Part shown: one piece after another, positions 8,430-18,018 of the stretch
How positions within the stretch are numbered: position 1 is the first letter of the stretch
Layout of the letters: each line of letters opens with the position of its first letter
NCBI GenBank assembly: GCA_965277775.1
Contig: OZ255843.1
Location: 558,001 to 622,000, forward strand
DNA length: 64,000 bases
Source of the DNA: G965195345 sp965277775
GTDB lineage: Bacteria; Pseudomonadota; Gammaproteobacteria; CAKMZV01
Direction: 5' to 3'
Program-made: the position numbers and the translations under genes
Notes under the pieces: generated by a model
What the model saw: the letters and a program-made list of their open reading frames with translations, nothing else
What the model was told of the DNA's origin: nothing
Database searches by the model: none

Positions 8430-9454
8430 AGCCACCCTTGCAAATGCTTAAGCACCAAGTGCTTTAATGCTGAAATGTGATCATCGCGATCATTTAAGGC
8501 GGCAATATATCTAAAAGTTTGCCCACCTGCGCCCTCAAAGGCTTCTCGATTCTCCACTTCAATCTCTTCCAAGGTCTCAATGCAATCGGCCGAAAATCCA
8601 GGGCAAATAACATCCACGGATTGAACCCCTTCTTTGCCTAATTTTTCCAAAGTTGCTGAGGTGGCGGGTTTAATCCAAGGGTCATTGCCAAATTGTGATT
8701 GAAAGGTTAAGACCCATTGAGCGTCTTTGAGTTGCAAGGCTTGCGCCAAAGCATCGGCGGTTGCTTTGCAATAGTAATAATATGGATCGCCCTTTTCGCG
8801 AAAACTCTCTGGTGTGCCGTGAAAAGACATCACCAATTTTTCACTCATCGGTTGCTTTGCCCACGCTTCTTTTACGCTGTTTGCCAAGGCTTGGATGTAG
8901 CGTTCATCGGTGGCGTATTCATTGATAAAGCGTAATTCAGGCACCCAGCGCCATTTTTTGATTTCCTGAAAAACGCCGTCCACACTGGAAGCCGTTGTGG
9001 CACAAGCGTATTGTGGATACAAAGGCAACACCAAAATACGCTGACAATTGGCTTGACGTAACTGCGCCATACCCGCTTCTATAGAAGGATTACCATAGCG
9101 CATGGCCACCGCAATCTCAACATCCATCGACTCAGCTTGTAAGGCTTGTCGTAGCTTTTGCGCTTGGCGCTGAGTAATCACTAATAAGGGGGACCCTTCT
9201 TTCCACCAAATACTAGCATAGCCTTCAGATATTTTTTGCGGGCGCGTTCGTAAAATGATGAAATGCAAGATCGGACACCACAGCCATCGAGTGACTTCAA
9301 TCACCCGCCAGTCGTGTAAAAATTGCGCCAAATAGGGACGAATGGCTTTAGCCGTTGGCGCATCAGGGGTGCCCAAGTTCATCAATAAAATACCCACTTT
9401 GGACGGATGATTAAATTGAAAAGGCGGTCTGGGAAATTGGTTTTTTAATAACAT
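8426..9454 (-). CDS. hemH: Ferrochelatase
   Basis: A 342-residue protein that inserts iron into protoporphyrin IX, the last step of haem synthesis. Visible signatures are ILLMNLGTPDAPT at the N-terminus, LPLYPQYA, the active-site FHGTPESF (metal-ligand His) and CPGFSADCIETLEEI (catalytic Glu). Length is typical for the proteobacterial enzyme. It is coupled to mogA downstream, an unusual but plausible cofactor pairing, and lies 24 bases after the HAD gene on the same strand. Confidence 0.95.
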   Translation of the reverse strand: MLLKNQFPRPPFQFNHPSKVGILLMNLGTPDAPTAKAIRPYLAQFLHDWRVIEVTRWLWCPILHFIILRTRPQKISEGYASIWWKEGSPLLVITQRQAQKLRQALQAESMDVEIAVAMRYGNPSIEAGMAQLRQANCQRILVLPLYPQYACATTASSVDGVFQEIKKWRWVPELRFINEYATDERYIQALANSVKEAWAKQPMSEKLVMSFHGTPESFREKGDPYYYYCKATADALAQALQLKDAQWVLTFQSQFGNDPWIKPATSATLEKLGKEGVQSVDVICPGFSADCIETLEEIEVENREAFEGAGGQTFRYIAALNDRDDHISALKHLVLKHLQGWL

Positions 9455-9478
9455 TGAGAATGGCTCGTGTAAATGCGT

Positions 9479-10369
9479 TTATTGTTTGAGAATTTGATTA
9501 AATTCGATCTTTTTCATCGTGTATTGAAGCACCAATTTAATCAATTCATCTAAGCTTTGTCCTTCGCTGTAATCGGCTGCTGCAAAATAATCAATGCGAT
9601 TTGATCTAAGCAATTTTATGCAGTTTTGCCGACCCGAATGATGGTCTGGTTTTTCTGTATCGGGATTGTAAACCGCCACCGCATGACCGCCATTTTGCTT
9701 GACAACCGCCATACTGGGCACATCGGTGTCACCATCACCGATGTAAATCATGTTAGAAAAAGGAATGGGGCGTTGATTCAATGCCATGTGCTCATTGATT
9801 TTTTCGCGCAACCCTTCGCGGCCTTTGTTGATACGAAAAAGAATTTGGGTTTTACTGGTATCCGTAATCAATTGCTTTGGAAAAACGGCAATCCCATGAT
9901 GGTCGTAATGATATTCAGAAGCAAATATGTTGCTGAACGCATCGACAATGGATATGCCATCCAAAATCTCTTTCAACCCCGCCGAAATAATATAATGCCT
10001 GAGTTCAACTTTGCCATCAGACGCTTTGGCAACAAATTCATTCATGCGCCCAAACCACGCTTTAACCCCTTTGAAGTATTCAATTTCGCTCGCCATGGCT
10101 TTGAAATCATCACGTTCGATGTGCGCCTTGCACGCTTCAATTTTTTCGAGCAATAAGCGCATATAAACCAGCATGGTTTCTGATTGTGTTTTTTCGGCTT
10201 CTTGAGCAACCTCAACCCAAAATCGCTCGGATTCAATCTGCAATTTGGGCAGCACGGTATATTCTTGCATGGGCTGCGGTGACAAAGTCCCATCAAAATC
10301 GTACACAATGGCTATAACATTCTGTAATGGGGGTGAATCTTGGTCTCGCATATCTCTATTTTCTGGCAT
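9479..10369 (-). CDS. HAD-superfamily phosphatase
   Basis: A 296-residue protein with HAD motif I YDFDGTLSP (nucleophile Asp near residue 24), motif II around YIISAG, a conserved Lys before the last motif, and motif IV IGDGDTDVPSM. The cap is helical and sits between motifs I and II, as in subclass I phosphatases. The substrate is unknown. Its start is 10 bases from the divergent argA start, so their promoters must overlap or lie in each other's coding region. A Met six codons in (10351) would give slightly more room. Confidence 0.8.
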   Translation of the reverse strand: MPENRDMRDQDSPPLQNVIAIVYDFDGTLSPQPMQEYTVLPKLQIESERFWVEVAQEAEKTQSETMLVYMRLLLEKIEACKAHIERDDFKAMASEIEYFKGVKAWFGRMNEFVAKASDGKVELRHYIISAGLKEILDGISIVDAFSNIFASEYHYDHHGIAVFPKQLITDTSKTQILFRINKGREGLREKINEHMALNQRPIPFSNMIYIGDGDTDVPSMAVVKQNGGHAVAVYNPDTEKPDHHSGRQNCIKLLRSNRIDYFAAADYSEGQSLDELIKLVLQYTMKKIEFNQILKQ

Positions 10370-10379
10370 AATTCCCCGA

Positions 10380-11576
10380 ATGGAAAAAACGGTACGTTAC
10401 TTAAGGCAAGCACTCCCTTACATCAATGAGCATCGCGACAAGCGCATGTTGGTTTTGCTTCCGCACGCCATTGTATCGAATTCTACGGCGCTTGGGTTGG
10501 TTGAAGACTTGGCATTGCTGAATAATTTAGGTATTCAACTGATTATTGTGCCCTGTGCAGAGGCCCCCACCGAGACCAATGCGGCCGTAGATGAGCAACA
10601 TTTTGCCACCATCAGAGAAAACATAGAGCAAATGTGGTTTAATTTTTATTCAAATTGTGTCCGCATTCAGCTCCCGATCGTTCAAACGCACTTCAGCACA
10701 GGACGGTCATTGGGGATCATAAAAGGCGAAGACAAAGGTTTGCGCGGTGTGACTCGACACATTGATAAAGTCGGTTTGGAAAATGCTTTAAAAGCCAACC
10801 AAATCATTTGGCAATCACCCATTGCCTACTCGCCCAGTGGTTCTGTTTACTTGCTCAATCCCTTTGAGTCTGCCATCAAAATTGCCCAAGCGACCAAAGC
10901 GAGCAAGCTGATCACTTACTTTGATCCCAAAGATTTTCCAAGAAAGATGGCCAGACAATATCAACCCAAAGAAATCATGGATCATCCGCACCCGCTGCTG
11001 AAAATGGCGTATGAAGCCACTCGCTATGGCATTCCGCGCGTTCATTTACTAAACGCTCATCAGGATGGCAGTTTGCTGATAGAGATGTACACCCGTGACG
11101 GTGCAGGCATTCTCATCAACAAAGACGATTACGACACCATCCGTCCTGCCCACTTAGAAGACATACCATACATTGAAAAATGGACGGCACCCCTACAAAA
11201 TAAAGGGGTGTTAATCGACCGCACGACTGAGGACATTGCTCGGCACATCAACGATTATCAAATCATGTTAAGAGACGGCACGCTGGTGGGTTGCTTGGCT
11301 TTGCATGATTTGGGTGATGAATCGTGCGAATTGGCTTGTCTGGTGGTTTCTGAAGATGCGCGCCGCTTGAATCTCGGTAGCGCCTTATTGGACAAAGCAG
11401 AACTAACCGCCAAAAATCAACAACAAAAACAGTTGTTTGTTTTAACCACCCAAGCCATTGATTGGTTCATAGAACGCGGTTTTAAACTGTCTTCTCCTTC
11501 GGCATTGCCCAAAGGCAGATCGGTGCCCTATAACACTAAGCGCAATGCCAAGGTTTTATGCAAACCACTCAAATAA
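10380..11576 (+). CDS. argA: N-acetylglutamate synthase (amino-acid acetyltransferase)
   Basis: A 398-residue protein catalysing the first step of arginine synthesis, acetyl-CoA plus glutamate to N-acetylglutamate. Residues 1-265 form a carbamate-kinase-like domain that has lost the kinase glycines, as in E. coli ArgA, and bears the arginine-feedback region. The last 140 residues are a GNAT domain with LACLVVSEDARRLNLGSALL (acetyl-CoA loop) and LTTQAIDWFIERGF near the end. The longer open frame (from 10245) runs into the divergent HAD gene; the Met at 10380 (MEKTVRYLRQALPYINEHR) matches known ArgA starts. The kinase-like domain is about 40 residues shorter than in E. coli. Confidence 0.92.
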   Translation: MEKTVRYLRQALPYINEHRDKRMLVLLPHAIVSNSTALGLVEDLALLNNLGIQLIIVPCAEAPTETNAAVDEQHFATIRENIEQMWFNFYSNCVRIQLPIVQTHFSTGRSLGIIKGEDKGLRGVTRHIDKVGLENALKANQIIWQSPIAYSPSGSVYLLNPFESAIKIAQATKASKLITYFDPKDFPRKMARQYQPKEIMDHPHPLLKMAYEATRYGIPRVHLLNAHQDGSLLIEMYTRDGAGILINKDDYDTIRPAHLEDIPYIEKWTAPLQNKGVLIDRTTEDIARHINDYQIMLRDGTLVGCLALHDLGDESCELACLVVSEDARRLNLGSALLDKAELTAKNQQQKQLFVLTTQAIDWFIERGFKLSSPSALPKGRSVPYNTKRNAKVLCKPLK

Positions 11577-12166
11577 AAGACCGTTTTCGACAATTTTTGC
11601 CTGTGGTGGTTGATGTAGAAAGTGGCGGTTTTGACCCCAAACGGCACGCCTTATTAGAAGTTTGTGCCATTTCGCTTGACCTTAATGGTGCGGGCGCGCT
11701 TGTGCTTGGTGAAACTTGGCACTATTCGATTAAACCGCATGCACACATGGGCATTGACGATAAAACGCGCAAATTTTTAGGCTACGATCCTCATTCAGCG
11801 TTGAGATTGGCTGAATCAGAAACCCAGGCACTACAAAGCTTGGCCGACAATATTAAAAAACAAGTCAAACAACAGCAATGCACCAGAGCCATTTTAGTAG
11901 GACACAATGCCGCCTTTGATTTGGCCTTCATCAATGAAGCGTTTAAACGACAAAACATTAACAGCCCTTTACATTCGTTCAGCACCTTCGATACGGTTAC
12001 CTTGGCCGCTGCTTTTTTTGGACAAACAGTTTTAAACCAAGTTTGTCATCAAGCTGGCTTGGGCTGGGATAAAGAAGCAGCACACTCTGCGCTTTATGAT
12101 TGCACTCAAACCGCTAAATTATTTTGCAAAATGCTCAATGATTGGCAAGAACTCAAGTACGCTTAG
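11558..12166 (+). CDS. rnt: Ribonuclease T
   Basis: A 202-residue DEDDh 3'-5' exonuclease that trims tRNA and other stable RNA 3' ends. Exo motifs are visible: VVVDVESGGF (Asp, Glu), GHNAAFDLAF (Asp) and AAHSALYDCTQTA (His, Asp). Length and the QFLPVVVDVE start match the gammaproteobacterial enzyme, which supports the taxonomic call. It overlaps the argA 3' end by 19 bases. Confidence 0.95.
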   Translation: MQTTQIKDRFRQFLPVVVDVESGGFDPKRHALLEVCAISLDLNGAGALVLGETWHYSIKPHAHMGIDDKTRKFLGYDPHSALRLAESETQALQSLADNIKKQVKQQQCTRAILVGHNAAFDLAFINEAFKRQNINSPLHSFSTFDTVTLAAAFFGQTVLNQVCHQAGLGWDKEAAHSALYDCTQTAKLFCKMLNDWQELKYA

Positions 12167-12177
12167 CTCGATGACCA

Positions 12178-13677
12178 ATGGCACTACACGATATCCCTCA
12201 AAGTCAATTAGAAGATAGCGCGCAACGCCGAGACGCGCTTGTTAAAGCATTGTCTGCGCACCTGCCTGCCAATGGTTTACTCACAACCACGGCCCAAACA
12301 AAGCCTTACGAATGTGATGGACTGAGTGCCTACACCCAAGTCCCGCTTGCCGTCGCTCTGCCTGAGAATACCGAACAGGTACAAGCCATCATACGCTGCT
12401 GCGACCAGCTGTCGATCCCCATAGTGCCGCGCGGCGCAGGGACAGGATTATCGGGCGGTGCAACCCCTCACCCAGATGGTTTGTTGCTCAGTTTTTCCAA
12501 ACTCAACAAAATCTTGGACCTCGACATTGAAAACCGTTGCGCAGTGCTCCAGCCTGGCGTTAGAAATCAATACATTTCAGATCAATCACGCCCCTATGGT
12601 CTGTATTTTGCGCCTGACCCCTCCTCCCAAATCGCTTGCTCAATTGGCGGCAATTTTGCCGAAAATTCAGGGGGACTGCACTGTTTAAAATATGGTTTAA
12701 CCCTCAATAATGTGTTGGGTGCCAAGATGGTTTTGCCCGATGGTGAATTGGTCACACTGGGTGGCAAAACGCTCGATCAAAATGGATTGGATTTGCTGGC
12801 GTTGTTCATCGGTTCAGAAGGCTTGCTCGGCGTCGTGACAGAAGTCACCGTTAAGTTATTGCCTGTGCCCCAACAAGAAAAGGTCCTTTTAGCAGGCTTT
12901 ACTGACGTTCAAAGCGCGGCCAATTGTGTCAATGACATCATTGCCCATGGCATCATTCCTGCAGGATTAGAAATGATGGATCAGTTTGCTTTAACCGCGG
13001 CTGAGGAATATGCACACTGTGGTTATCCCACCGAATGTGGCGCCATTTTATTATGCGAGGTCGATGGTGTTGAAGCGGAATTGGACGAACAAATGGCGCA
13101 AGTCATTGCCTTGACTGAACAAAACCACGCCACGTTTATAAAGGTGTCCCAAAACGAACAAGAACGTCTGAACTTGTGGATCGGTCGCAAATCTGCCTTT
13201 CCAGCGCTTGGCAGTCTTTCCGCTGATTATTACTGTATGGATGGCACCATCCCGCGTAGACATCTCGCCGAAGTCCTAACCAAAATTAACGCCTTATCAG
13301 AGCAATATGATTTACGGGTTGCCAATGTCTTTCATGCGGGCGATGGTAATTTACACCCACTCATTTTGTATGATGCTTCGGTGGCAGGCGAATTAGAACG
13401 TTGCGAAGAACTGGGCTCAAAAATTTTAGAAATGTGCGTGGACTACGGTGGCAATATTACCGGAGAACACGGTGTCGGTTTAGAAAAAATTGGGCAAATG
13501 TGCCATCAATTTAATGTGGCTGAAATCCAGCAATTTGCAACAGTAAAATCGGCGATTGATGGCAAGAGTCTGTTCAACCCAGGCAAAGCCATTCCCACTT
13601 TAAATCGATGCGCTGAATTTGGACACATGCACGTCCATAACAACCAAACAGCTCATCCCGAGCTGCCCAGATTTTAG
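12178..13677 (+). CDS. glcD: Glycolate oxidase FAD-linked subunit
   Basis: A 499-residue protein, the same length as E. coli GlcD and similar throughout. It has the FAD (VAO/PCMH-type) block PRGAGTGLSGGATP, then YAPDPSSQIACSIGGNFAENSGGLHCLKYG, the C-terminal VANVFHAGDGNLHPLI metal/FAD region and the EHGVG motif. It oxidises glycolate (or D-lactate) to glyoxylate. It starts 11 bases after rnt and 8 bases separate it from glcE. Confidence 0.96.
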   Translation: MALHDIPQSQLEDSAQRRDALVKALSAHLPANGLLTTTAQTKPYECDGLSAYTQVPLAVALPENTEQVQAIIRCCDQLSIPIVPRGAGTGLSGGATPHPDGLLLSFSKLNKILDLDIENRCAVLQPGVRNQYISDQSRPYGLYFAPDPSSQIACSIGGNFAENSGGLHCLKYGLTLNNVLGAKMVLPDGELVTLGGKTLDQNGLDLLALFIGSEGLLGVVTEVTVKLLPVPQQEKVLLAGFTDVQSAANCVNDIIAHGIIPAGLEMMDQFALTAAEEYAHCGYPTECGAILLCEVDGVEAELDEQMAQVIALTEQNHATFIKVSQNEQERLNLWIGRKSAFPALGSLSADYYCMDGTIPRRHLAEVLTKINALSEQYDLRVANVFHAGDGNLHPLILYDASVAGELERCEELGSKILEMCVDYGGNITGEHGVGLEKIGQMCHQFNVAEIQQFATVKSAIDGKSLFNPGKAIPTLNRCAEFGHMHVHNNQTAHPELPRF

Positions 13678-13685
13678 ATCGATTC

Positions 13686-14765
13686 ATGAGTGATCATTCA
13701 GCACAATTCATTGCTCAAATTCAACAAGCGATTCATGAACAAACAGGATTGCGGATTGAAGGCGGTGGTAGTAAAAGACATTGGCACGCTACAGACGATG
13801 CTGCCATACTCCATACACAACAACACAGCGGCATTTTAAATTACCAACCCACAGAGTTGGTGATCACCGCCCGATCTGGCACGCCTTTGATGACCGTCCT
13901 TGAAACCTTGCAACAACAAAAACAATATCTCATGTTTGAACCGCCCGTCCTTGCTGAACACTCAACCTTAGGCGGCGTGGTTGCCTCGGGCTTAACGGGT
14001 CCAAACCGACCTTGGGGTGGCAGCTTACGAGACAGTTTATTGGGCGTGAGCTTGATCAATGGCAAAGCAGAACGCTTGTCATTTGGTGGCGAGGTGTTTA
14101 AAAATGTCGCCGGTTTTGATTTGTTCCGACTGCAAGCTGGGGCTTGGGGCAGTTTGGGTTTGATCAATGACATCAGCCTACGCGTGAACCCAGCGCCTCA
14201 AAAACAGTTATTTAAAAAAATTGATTTGTCTTTGGCAGAGGCGCATAAAAAAATGATCGAATGGCAACAAAAACCTTACCCATTCAGTGGTTTGGCTTGG
14301 GTGGATGGACAACTCAGAATGCGTCTGTTTGGCATGCAAGCCAGCTTAGACCATTGTCTGGCTGAACTGGATTTGCCTTTTGAGACAGATGAGGCGCAAT
14401 TTTGGTATGACCTCAGAGATTTTAATCACCCTTGGTTGACTCAAACGGATGAACGCGTCTTGTGGCGGATGATCTTGCCCCCTGCCGCGCCCTTTGCCAC
14501 CGAAGCTGAAGAATCAATCCTGCTCAATTGGGGCGGTGGTTGCCGTTGGTTAAAAACCTTAGCTGGCCCTGAAACCATTTTTCAACGTGCCCAATCTGTG
14601 GGTGGTTTTGCCGAGCGTTGGCACACCAAAGACCAACCCTTATTCAATGCACCCAAAGAAGCCAACCTTGTTGCGCTCACTAAAAGCCTTAAACAAGCAT
14701 TTGATCCACACCAAATTTTCAACCGTCATATGGATCATTACTTATTCAAAACTGATCTGACATAA
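13686..14765 (+). CDS. glcE: Glycolate oxidase FAD-binding subunit
   Basis: A 359-residue FAD_binding_4 protein of the GlcE type: TLGGVVASGLTGPNRPWGGSLRD is the diagnostic region, followed by GGEVFKNVAGFDLFRLQAGAWGSLG. The C-terminus ends in the usual FDPHQIFN(R) block. It forms the glycolate oxidase complex with GlcD and normally GlcF. The Fe-S subunit gene glcF does not follow: only 114 bases remain before the convergent dctM gene. Confidence 0.93.
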   Translation: MSDHSAQFIAQIQQAIHEQTGLRIEGGGSKRHWHATDDAAILHTQQHSGILNYQPTELVITARSGTPLMTVLETLQQQKQYLMFEPPVLAEHSTLGGVVASGLTGPNRPWGGSLRDSLLGVSLINGKAERLSFGGEVFKNVAGFDLFRLQAGAWGSLGLINDISLRVNPAPQKQLFKKIDLSLAEAHKKMIEWQQKPYPFSGLAWVDGQLRMRLFGMQASLDHCLAELDLPFETDEAQFWYDLRDFNHPWLTQTDERVLWRMILPPAAPFATEAEESILLNWGGGCRWLKTLAGPETIFQRAQSVGGFAERWHTKDQPLFNAPKEANLVALTKSLKQAFDPHQIFNRHMDHYLFKTDLT

Positions 14766-14879
14766 CCTCCTTCATTTGCACTGCGGCGCATGCTTAGTAC
14801 TAGGGTCAGACGCCCTTCATTTGATTCCTGCTCAGTGAAAGCATAAGCAGAAATTTATCTTATCAATTGATGACGAGGA

Positions 14880-16148
14880 CTATAGAAATATCTGTGTGAA
14901 TTGAGGCACGAAGCTGACCACGATCAGCATAAGCAAGGCAACGATATAGAAGGGAAGCAAGTGCTTTACAACCTGACCAATGGGTACGCGTTCTATGGCC
15001 ACAGAGACAAACAAGGTCGTGCCGACAGGTGGCGTGTACAGCCCTATTGCCAAATTAGTCACCATCAAGACCCCGAGCTGAATAGTATCCATACCAATTT
15101 CGCTTGCCACGCCCAGAAAAATAGGTGCCAATAATAAGATGGCAGCGGGTAAATCAAGAAAAGTCCCAATCATAATCATCACAAGATTCATGGCGATGAT
15201 GATCATCCACGGCGATTGAATGGCCTGCACAATAAAGATTGCAATGTTCTCAGGGACGTTCTCATAGGACAGTATCCACTGCAAAACACTTGAGGCCATG
15301 ATGATCAGCATAATTGCCCCAGTCATAATGCCACTGGTCAAGACGCTTCTAAAAAATATGGGGAACGACATGTCACGGTATATAAATATGCTTACAATCA
15401 AGGCATAAGCGACCGCAAACACGCTGATCTCTGTTGGAGTGACCACACCGCCTCTCGCTAAAACAATGACCATGATGGGCATCAAAATTGCGGGGATTGC
15501 CTTGTAAATATACATGAGATTGAATTGTTTATCACCAGCGGCGAGTGGTGAAGTCGGTAAATTCCGAATCCTTGCAATGGCATAACACACCATAAATATC
15601 AACACCATTAATGTAATGCCAGGGACGATACCCGCCAAAAACAATTTGGGAATGGAAGTTTCTGTGACTAATCCAAATAGTATGAGTGGTATAGATGGTG
15701 GGATTAATACGGATATGGTTGAAGAAGCGGCATTGACTGCAGCCGAAAATCCCGGCGGATACCCTTGCTTTTTCTGCACTGGTATCAAAGCATTGCCCAA
15801 TGCTGAAGCATCGGCAACAGCAGAACCCGATATGCCACCAAAGAACAAAGACCCAACCACACTGACTTGCGCCAATCCACCCTTTAATCGTCCCACCAGT
15901 ATTTTAGAGAAGTTGATTAAGAATTCGCCAAAGCGGCCTGACATCATCAAATCACCTGCCAATATAAAGAAAGGGATCGCTAACATGGGAAAACTGGCCG
16001 TGGGCTTATACAAATTTAAAATGGCCTCATATAGAAAGAGCGGTTCATTCACGCTCATGGCCACACCACTGGCAAAGATCAGGGAATGTGCGACAGGCAC
16101 CCCTAAAAATATCAGTATGATAAGTAGTATTGCAGCCAAGGCAGACAT
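14880..16148 (-). CDS. dctM: TRAP transporter large permease (DctM family)
   Basis: A 422-residue polytopic membrane protein with about 12 hydrophobic segments. DctM signatures include GVPVAHSLIFASG, PFFILAGDLMMSGRF, GGISGSAVADASALGNALIPV and PPSIPLILFG. It forms the sodium-coupled transport path with DctQ and takes ligand from the DctP protein encoded at the operon's front. It shares one base with dctQ. It is the last gene of the operon and converges with glcE. Confidence 0.95.
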   Translation of the reverse strand: MSALAAILLIILIFLGVPVAHSLIFASGVAMSVNEPLFLYEAILNLYKPTASFPMLAIPFFILAGDLMMSGRFGEFLINFSKILVGRLKGGLAQVSVVGSLFFGGISGSAVADASALGNALIPVQKKQGYPPGFSAAVNAASSTISVLIPPSIPLILFGLVTETSIPKLFLAGIVPGITLMVLIFMVCYAIARIRNLPTSPLAAGDKQFNLMYIYKAIPAILMPIMVIVLARGGVVTPTEISVFAVAYALIVSIFIYRDMSFPIFFRSVLTSGIMTGAIMLIIMASSVLQWILSYENVPENIAIFIVQAIQSPWMIIIAMNLVMIMIGTFLDLPAAILLLAPIFLGVASEIGMDTIQLGVLMVTNLAIGLYTPPVGTTLFVSVAIERVPIGQVVKHLLPFYIVALLMLIVVSFVPQFTQIFL

Positions 16149-16699
16149 TATTGTTTGCCCTGTAATAGACGACGATATATGGTCGTTATAGAAGTCATCA
16201 CAATTAGGATATAACCCACTAGTATTGCTAAATAACTGAAAGATTGAGGCACGCCTAAAGAAGTGAAATAAGCATCCCCTGCAGCAAAGCCCATACCACC
16301 TTCAAACATCCCAAAACCCAGATAAACATAGATAATAACCAGACCGCTGATCGACACTAAAAGCTCTATAAAAATGTACAGATAACGGCTGATGGCAGTC
16401 GGCATGAGTCCAATGAGTGCCACGACGTTGACATGACGGGCATGTTGTGCTGCAAGTACGACCCCAGCCATGATAAACCACGGAAAACTGAACTGAACAA
16501 CCTCAACGGACCACCCCAAACTGGTCGATATGGTGTACCTTAAAACAGCGTTTGCTAATGTTGGCAAGAACATCGCCATCAGAGACAGGGTTAAAACCCC
16601 TGCACATAGTATTCTTATCAGGGTGTCAATGCGCCTAATCCAAGGTCCCAAAGTGCCGCCTGTGTGAGGCGCCACTAATAATTCATTGATGCTTTGCAT
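16148..16699 (-). CDS. dctQ: TRAP transporter small permease (DctQ family)
   Basis: A 183-residue protein with four hydrophobic segments and the DctQ-type pattern: RYTISTSLGWSVEVVQFSFPW in helix 2, then WFIMAGVVLAAQHARHV. It partners the large permease. It follows the glycerate kinase gene after 20 bases, so transporter and catabolic genes appear to be one transcript. Confidence 0.9.
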   Translation of the reverse strand: MQSINELLVAPHTGGTLGPWIRRIDTLIRILCAGVLTLSLMAMFLPTLANAVLRYTISTSLGWSVEVVQFSFPWFIMAGVVLAAQHARHVNVVALIGLMPTAISRYLYIFIELLVSISGLVIIYVYLGFGMFEGGMGFAAGDAYFTSLGVPQSFSYLAILVGYILIVMTSITTIYRRLLQGKQ

Positions 16700-16719
16700 G
16701 GCAGTATTTTAAAAAGGCC

Positions 16720-18018
16720 TCATAAAACGATAATTGCACGAAAGTCATTCACATTGGTTAATGTAGGTCCAGTGATCACCTGATTTTTTAACAACTCAAA
16801 GAAGGTGTGGCTGTCATTATTATCTAAATACGCCTGTGGTTGCAAATTTTTCTCTGCCGCTCTGCTCAAAGTGCTTGGATTGATCCAAGCGCCAGTCACT
16901 TCCGCACCCCCGTCGATGCCGTCTGTATCACAAGCAAGCGCATACACACAGTCTTCACCTTGTAGCGCAATGGCCAATGCCAATAAAAATTCGGTATTGG
17001 GCCCACCGACGCCATCGCCTACGACGGTGACAGTGGTTTCTCCGCCACTCAGAATCACACAAGGTGCAGCCACTGGCTCAGCGTAGCGCTTGATTTGCAA
17101 TACAATGGCTGCCATATCTTTGGCAACCGCCCTTGATTCACCCTCTATGCAGTTGCTCAAAATAAACGGCTTAAGATGATAGCCATAAGCGCTCTCAGCG
17201 GCTGCCTGAAGGCTCATCTGAGCACTGGCAATAACATGGGTCTTAACATTATCAAAACAACGTTCAGATGATTTTGGCGATTCCAATCCACCCTTTTTTA
17301 ATTGATTGTAAATAACATCGGGCACACGAATGTTATAGCGTTTGATAATTTGCAAGGCATCGGCAGACGTCGTTGGGTCAGCAACCATCGGACCTGAGGC
17401 AATGGCTGTGGGATCGTCATCTGGCACATCCGAAATAGTAAGTGTCACCATCTGCGCTGGGTAACCCAGTTTGGCAAGGCGACCGCCTTTAATTTTAGAA
17501 AGGTGCTTGCGCACACAATTTATTTCTGATATGGCCGCCCCCGACTGCAGCAACTGCTTGTTGATCGCCTGTTTATCTTGTAAGTCTAAGCCATCAATGG
17601 GTGCCACCATCAAAGCGGAACCCCCACCAGAAATCAGGCACAAAATCAAATCATCTTGGCCAGCAGATTTGACCAACGTCATGATCTTCTGACTGGCTGT
17701 ATATCCTGCATTATCTGGAATAGGATGTGCAGCTTCTATGATTTCAATGTGCGCACAGTCCACGCCATGGCCGTATCTGGTAATAACCATCCCGTCTATT
17801 GGCCCTTGCCAATGCTTTTCAAAAATTTGTGCCATACGTGCCGAAGCTTTTCCTGCACCGATGACGATCATCTTGCCCTTCGGTGAGGGCGGCAGAAATT
17901 TGGGAATGATTTTTTCAACATCAACCGCTTCTACGGCACAATTGAATAACTGAAGAAGAATGGCCTCAGGAGATTCGCTGCTGCTATTCTTGAGTTGCGG
18001 GCGCTTAGGTGATGACAT
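16720..18018 (-). CDS. Glycerate kinase (MOFRL/GckA type)
   Basis: A 432-residue DUF4147-plus-MOFRL protein. The N-terminal domain has VIGAGKASARMA and LISGGGSALM; the MOFRL domain has LSGGETTVTV and GGPNTEFLLALA. Enzymes of this family phosphorylate D-glycerate, usually at C2, giving 2-phosphoglycerate for lower glycolysis. It overlaps the upstream dehydrogenase by 14 bases. Together with the two dehydrogenases upstream it marks glycerate as a likely pathway end product. Confidence 0.92.
   Translation of the reverse strand: MSSPKRPQLKNSSSESPEAILLQLFNCAVEAVDVEKIIPKFLPPSPKGKMIVIGAGKASARMAQIFEKHWQGPIDGMVITRYGHGVDCAHIEIIEAAHPIPDNAGYTASQKIMTLVKSAGQDDLILCLISGGGSALMVAPIDGLDLQDKQAINKQLLQSGAAISEINCVRKHLSKIKGGRLAKLGYPAQMVTLTISDVPDDDPTAIASGPMVADPTTSADALQIIKRYNIRVPDVIYNQLKKGGLESPKSSERCFDNVKTHVIASAQMSLQAAAESAYGYHLKPFILSNCIEGESRAVAKDMAAIVLQIKRYAEPVAAPCVILSGGETTVTVVGDGVGGPNTEFLLALAIALQGEDCVYALACDTDGIDGGAEVTGAWINPSTLSRAAEKNLQPQAYLDNNDSHTFFELLKNQVITGPTLTNVNDFRAIIVL

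Noticed and set aside
14766..14879. Remnant of glcF after glcE
   Set aside because: The 114 bases hold no Fe-S cysteine motif and no frame continuing GlcF-like sequence.
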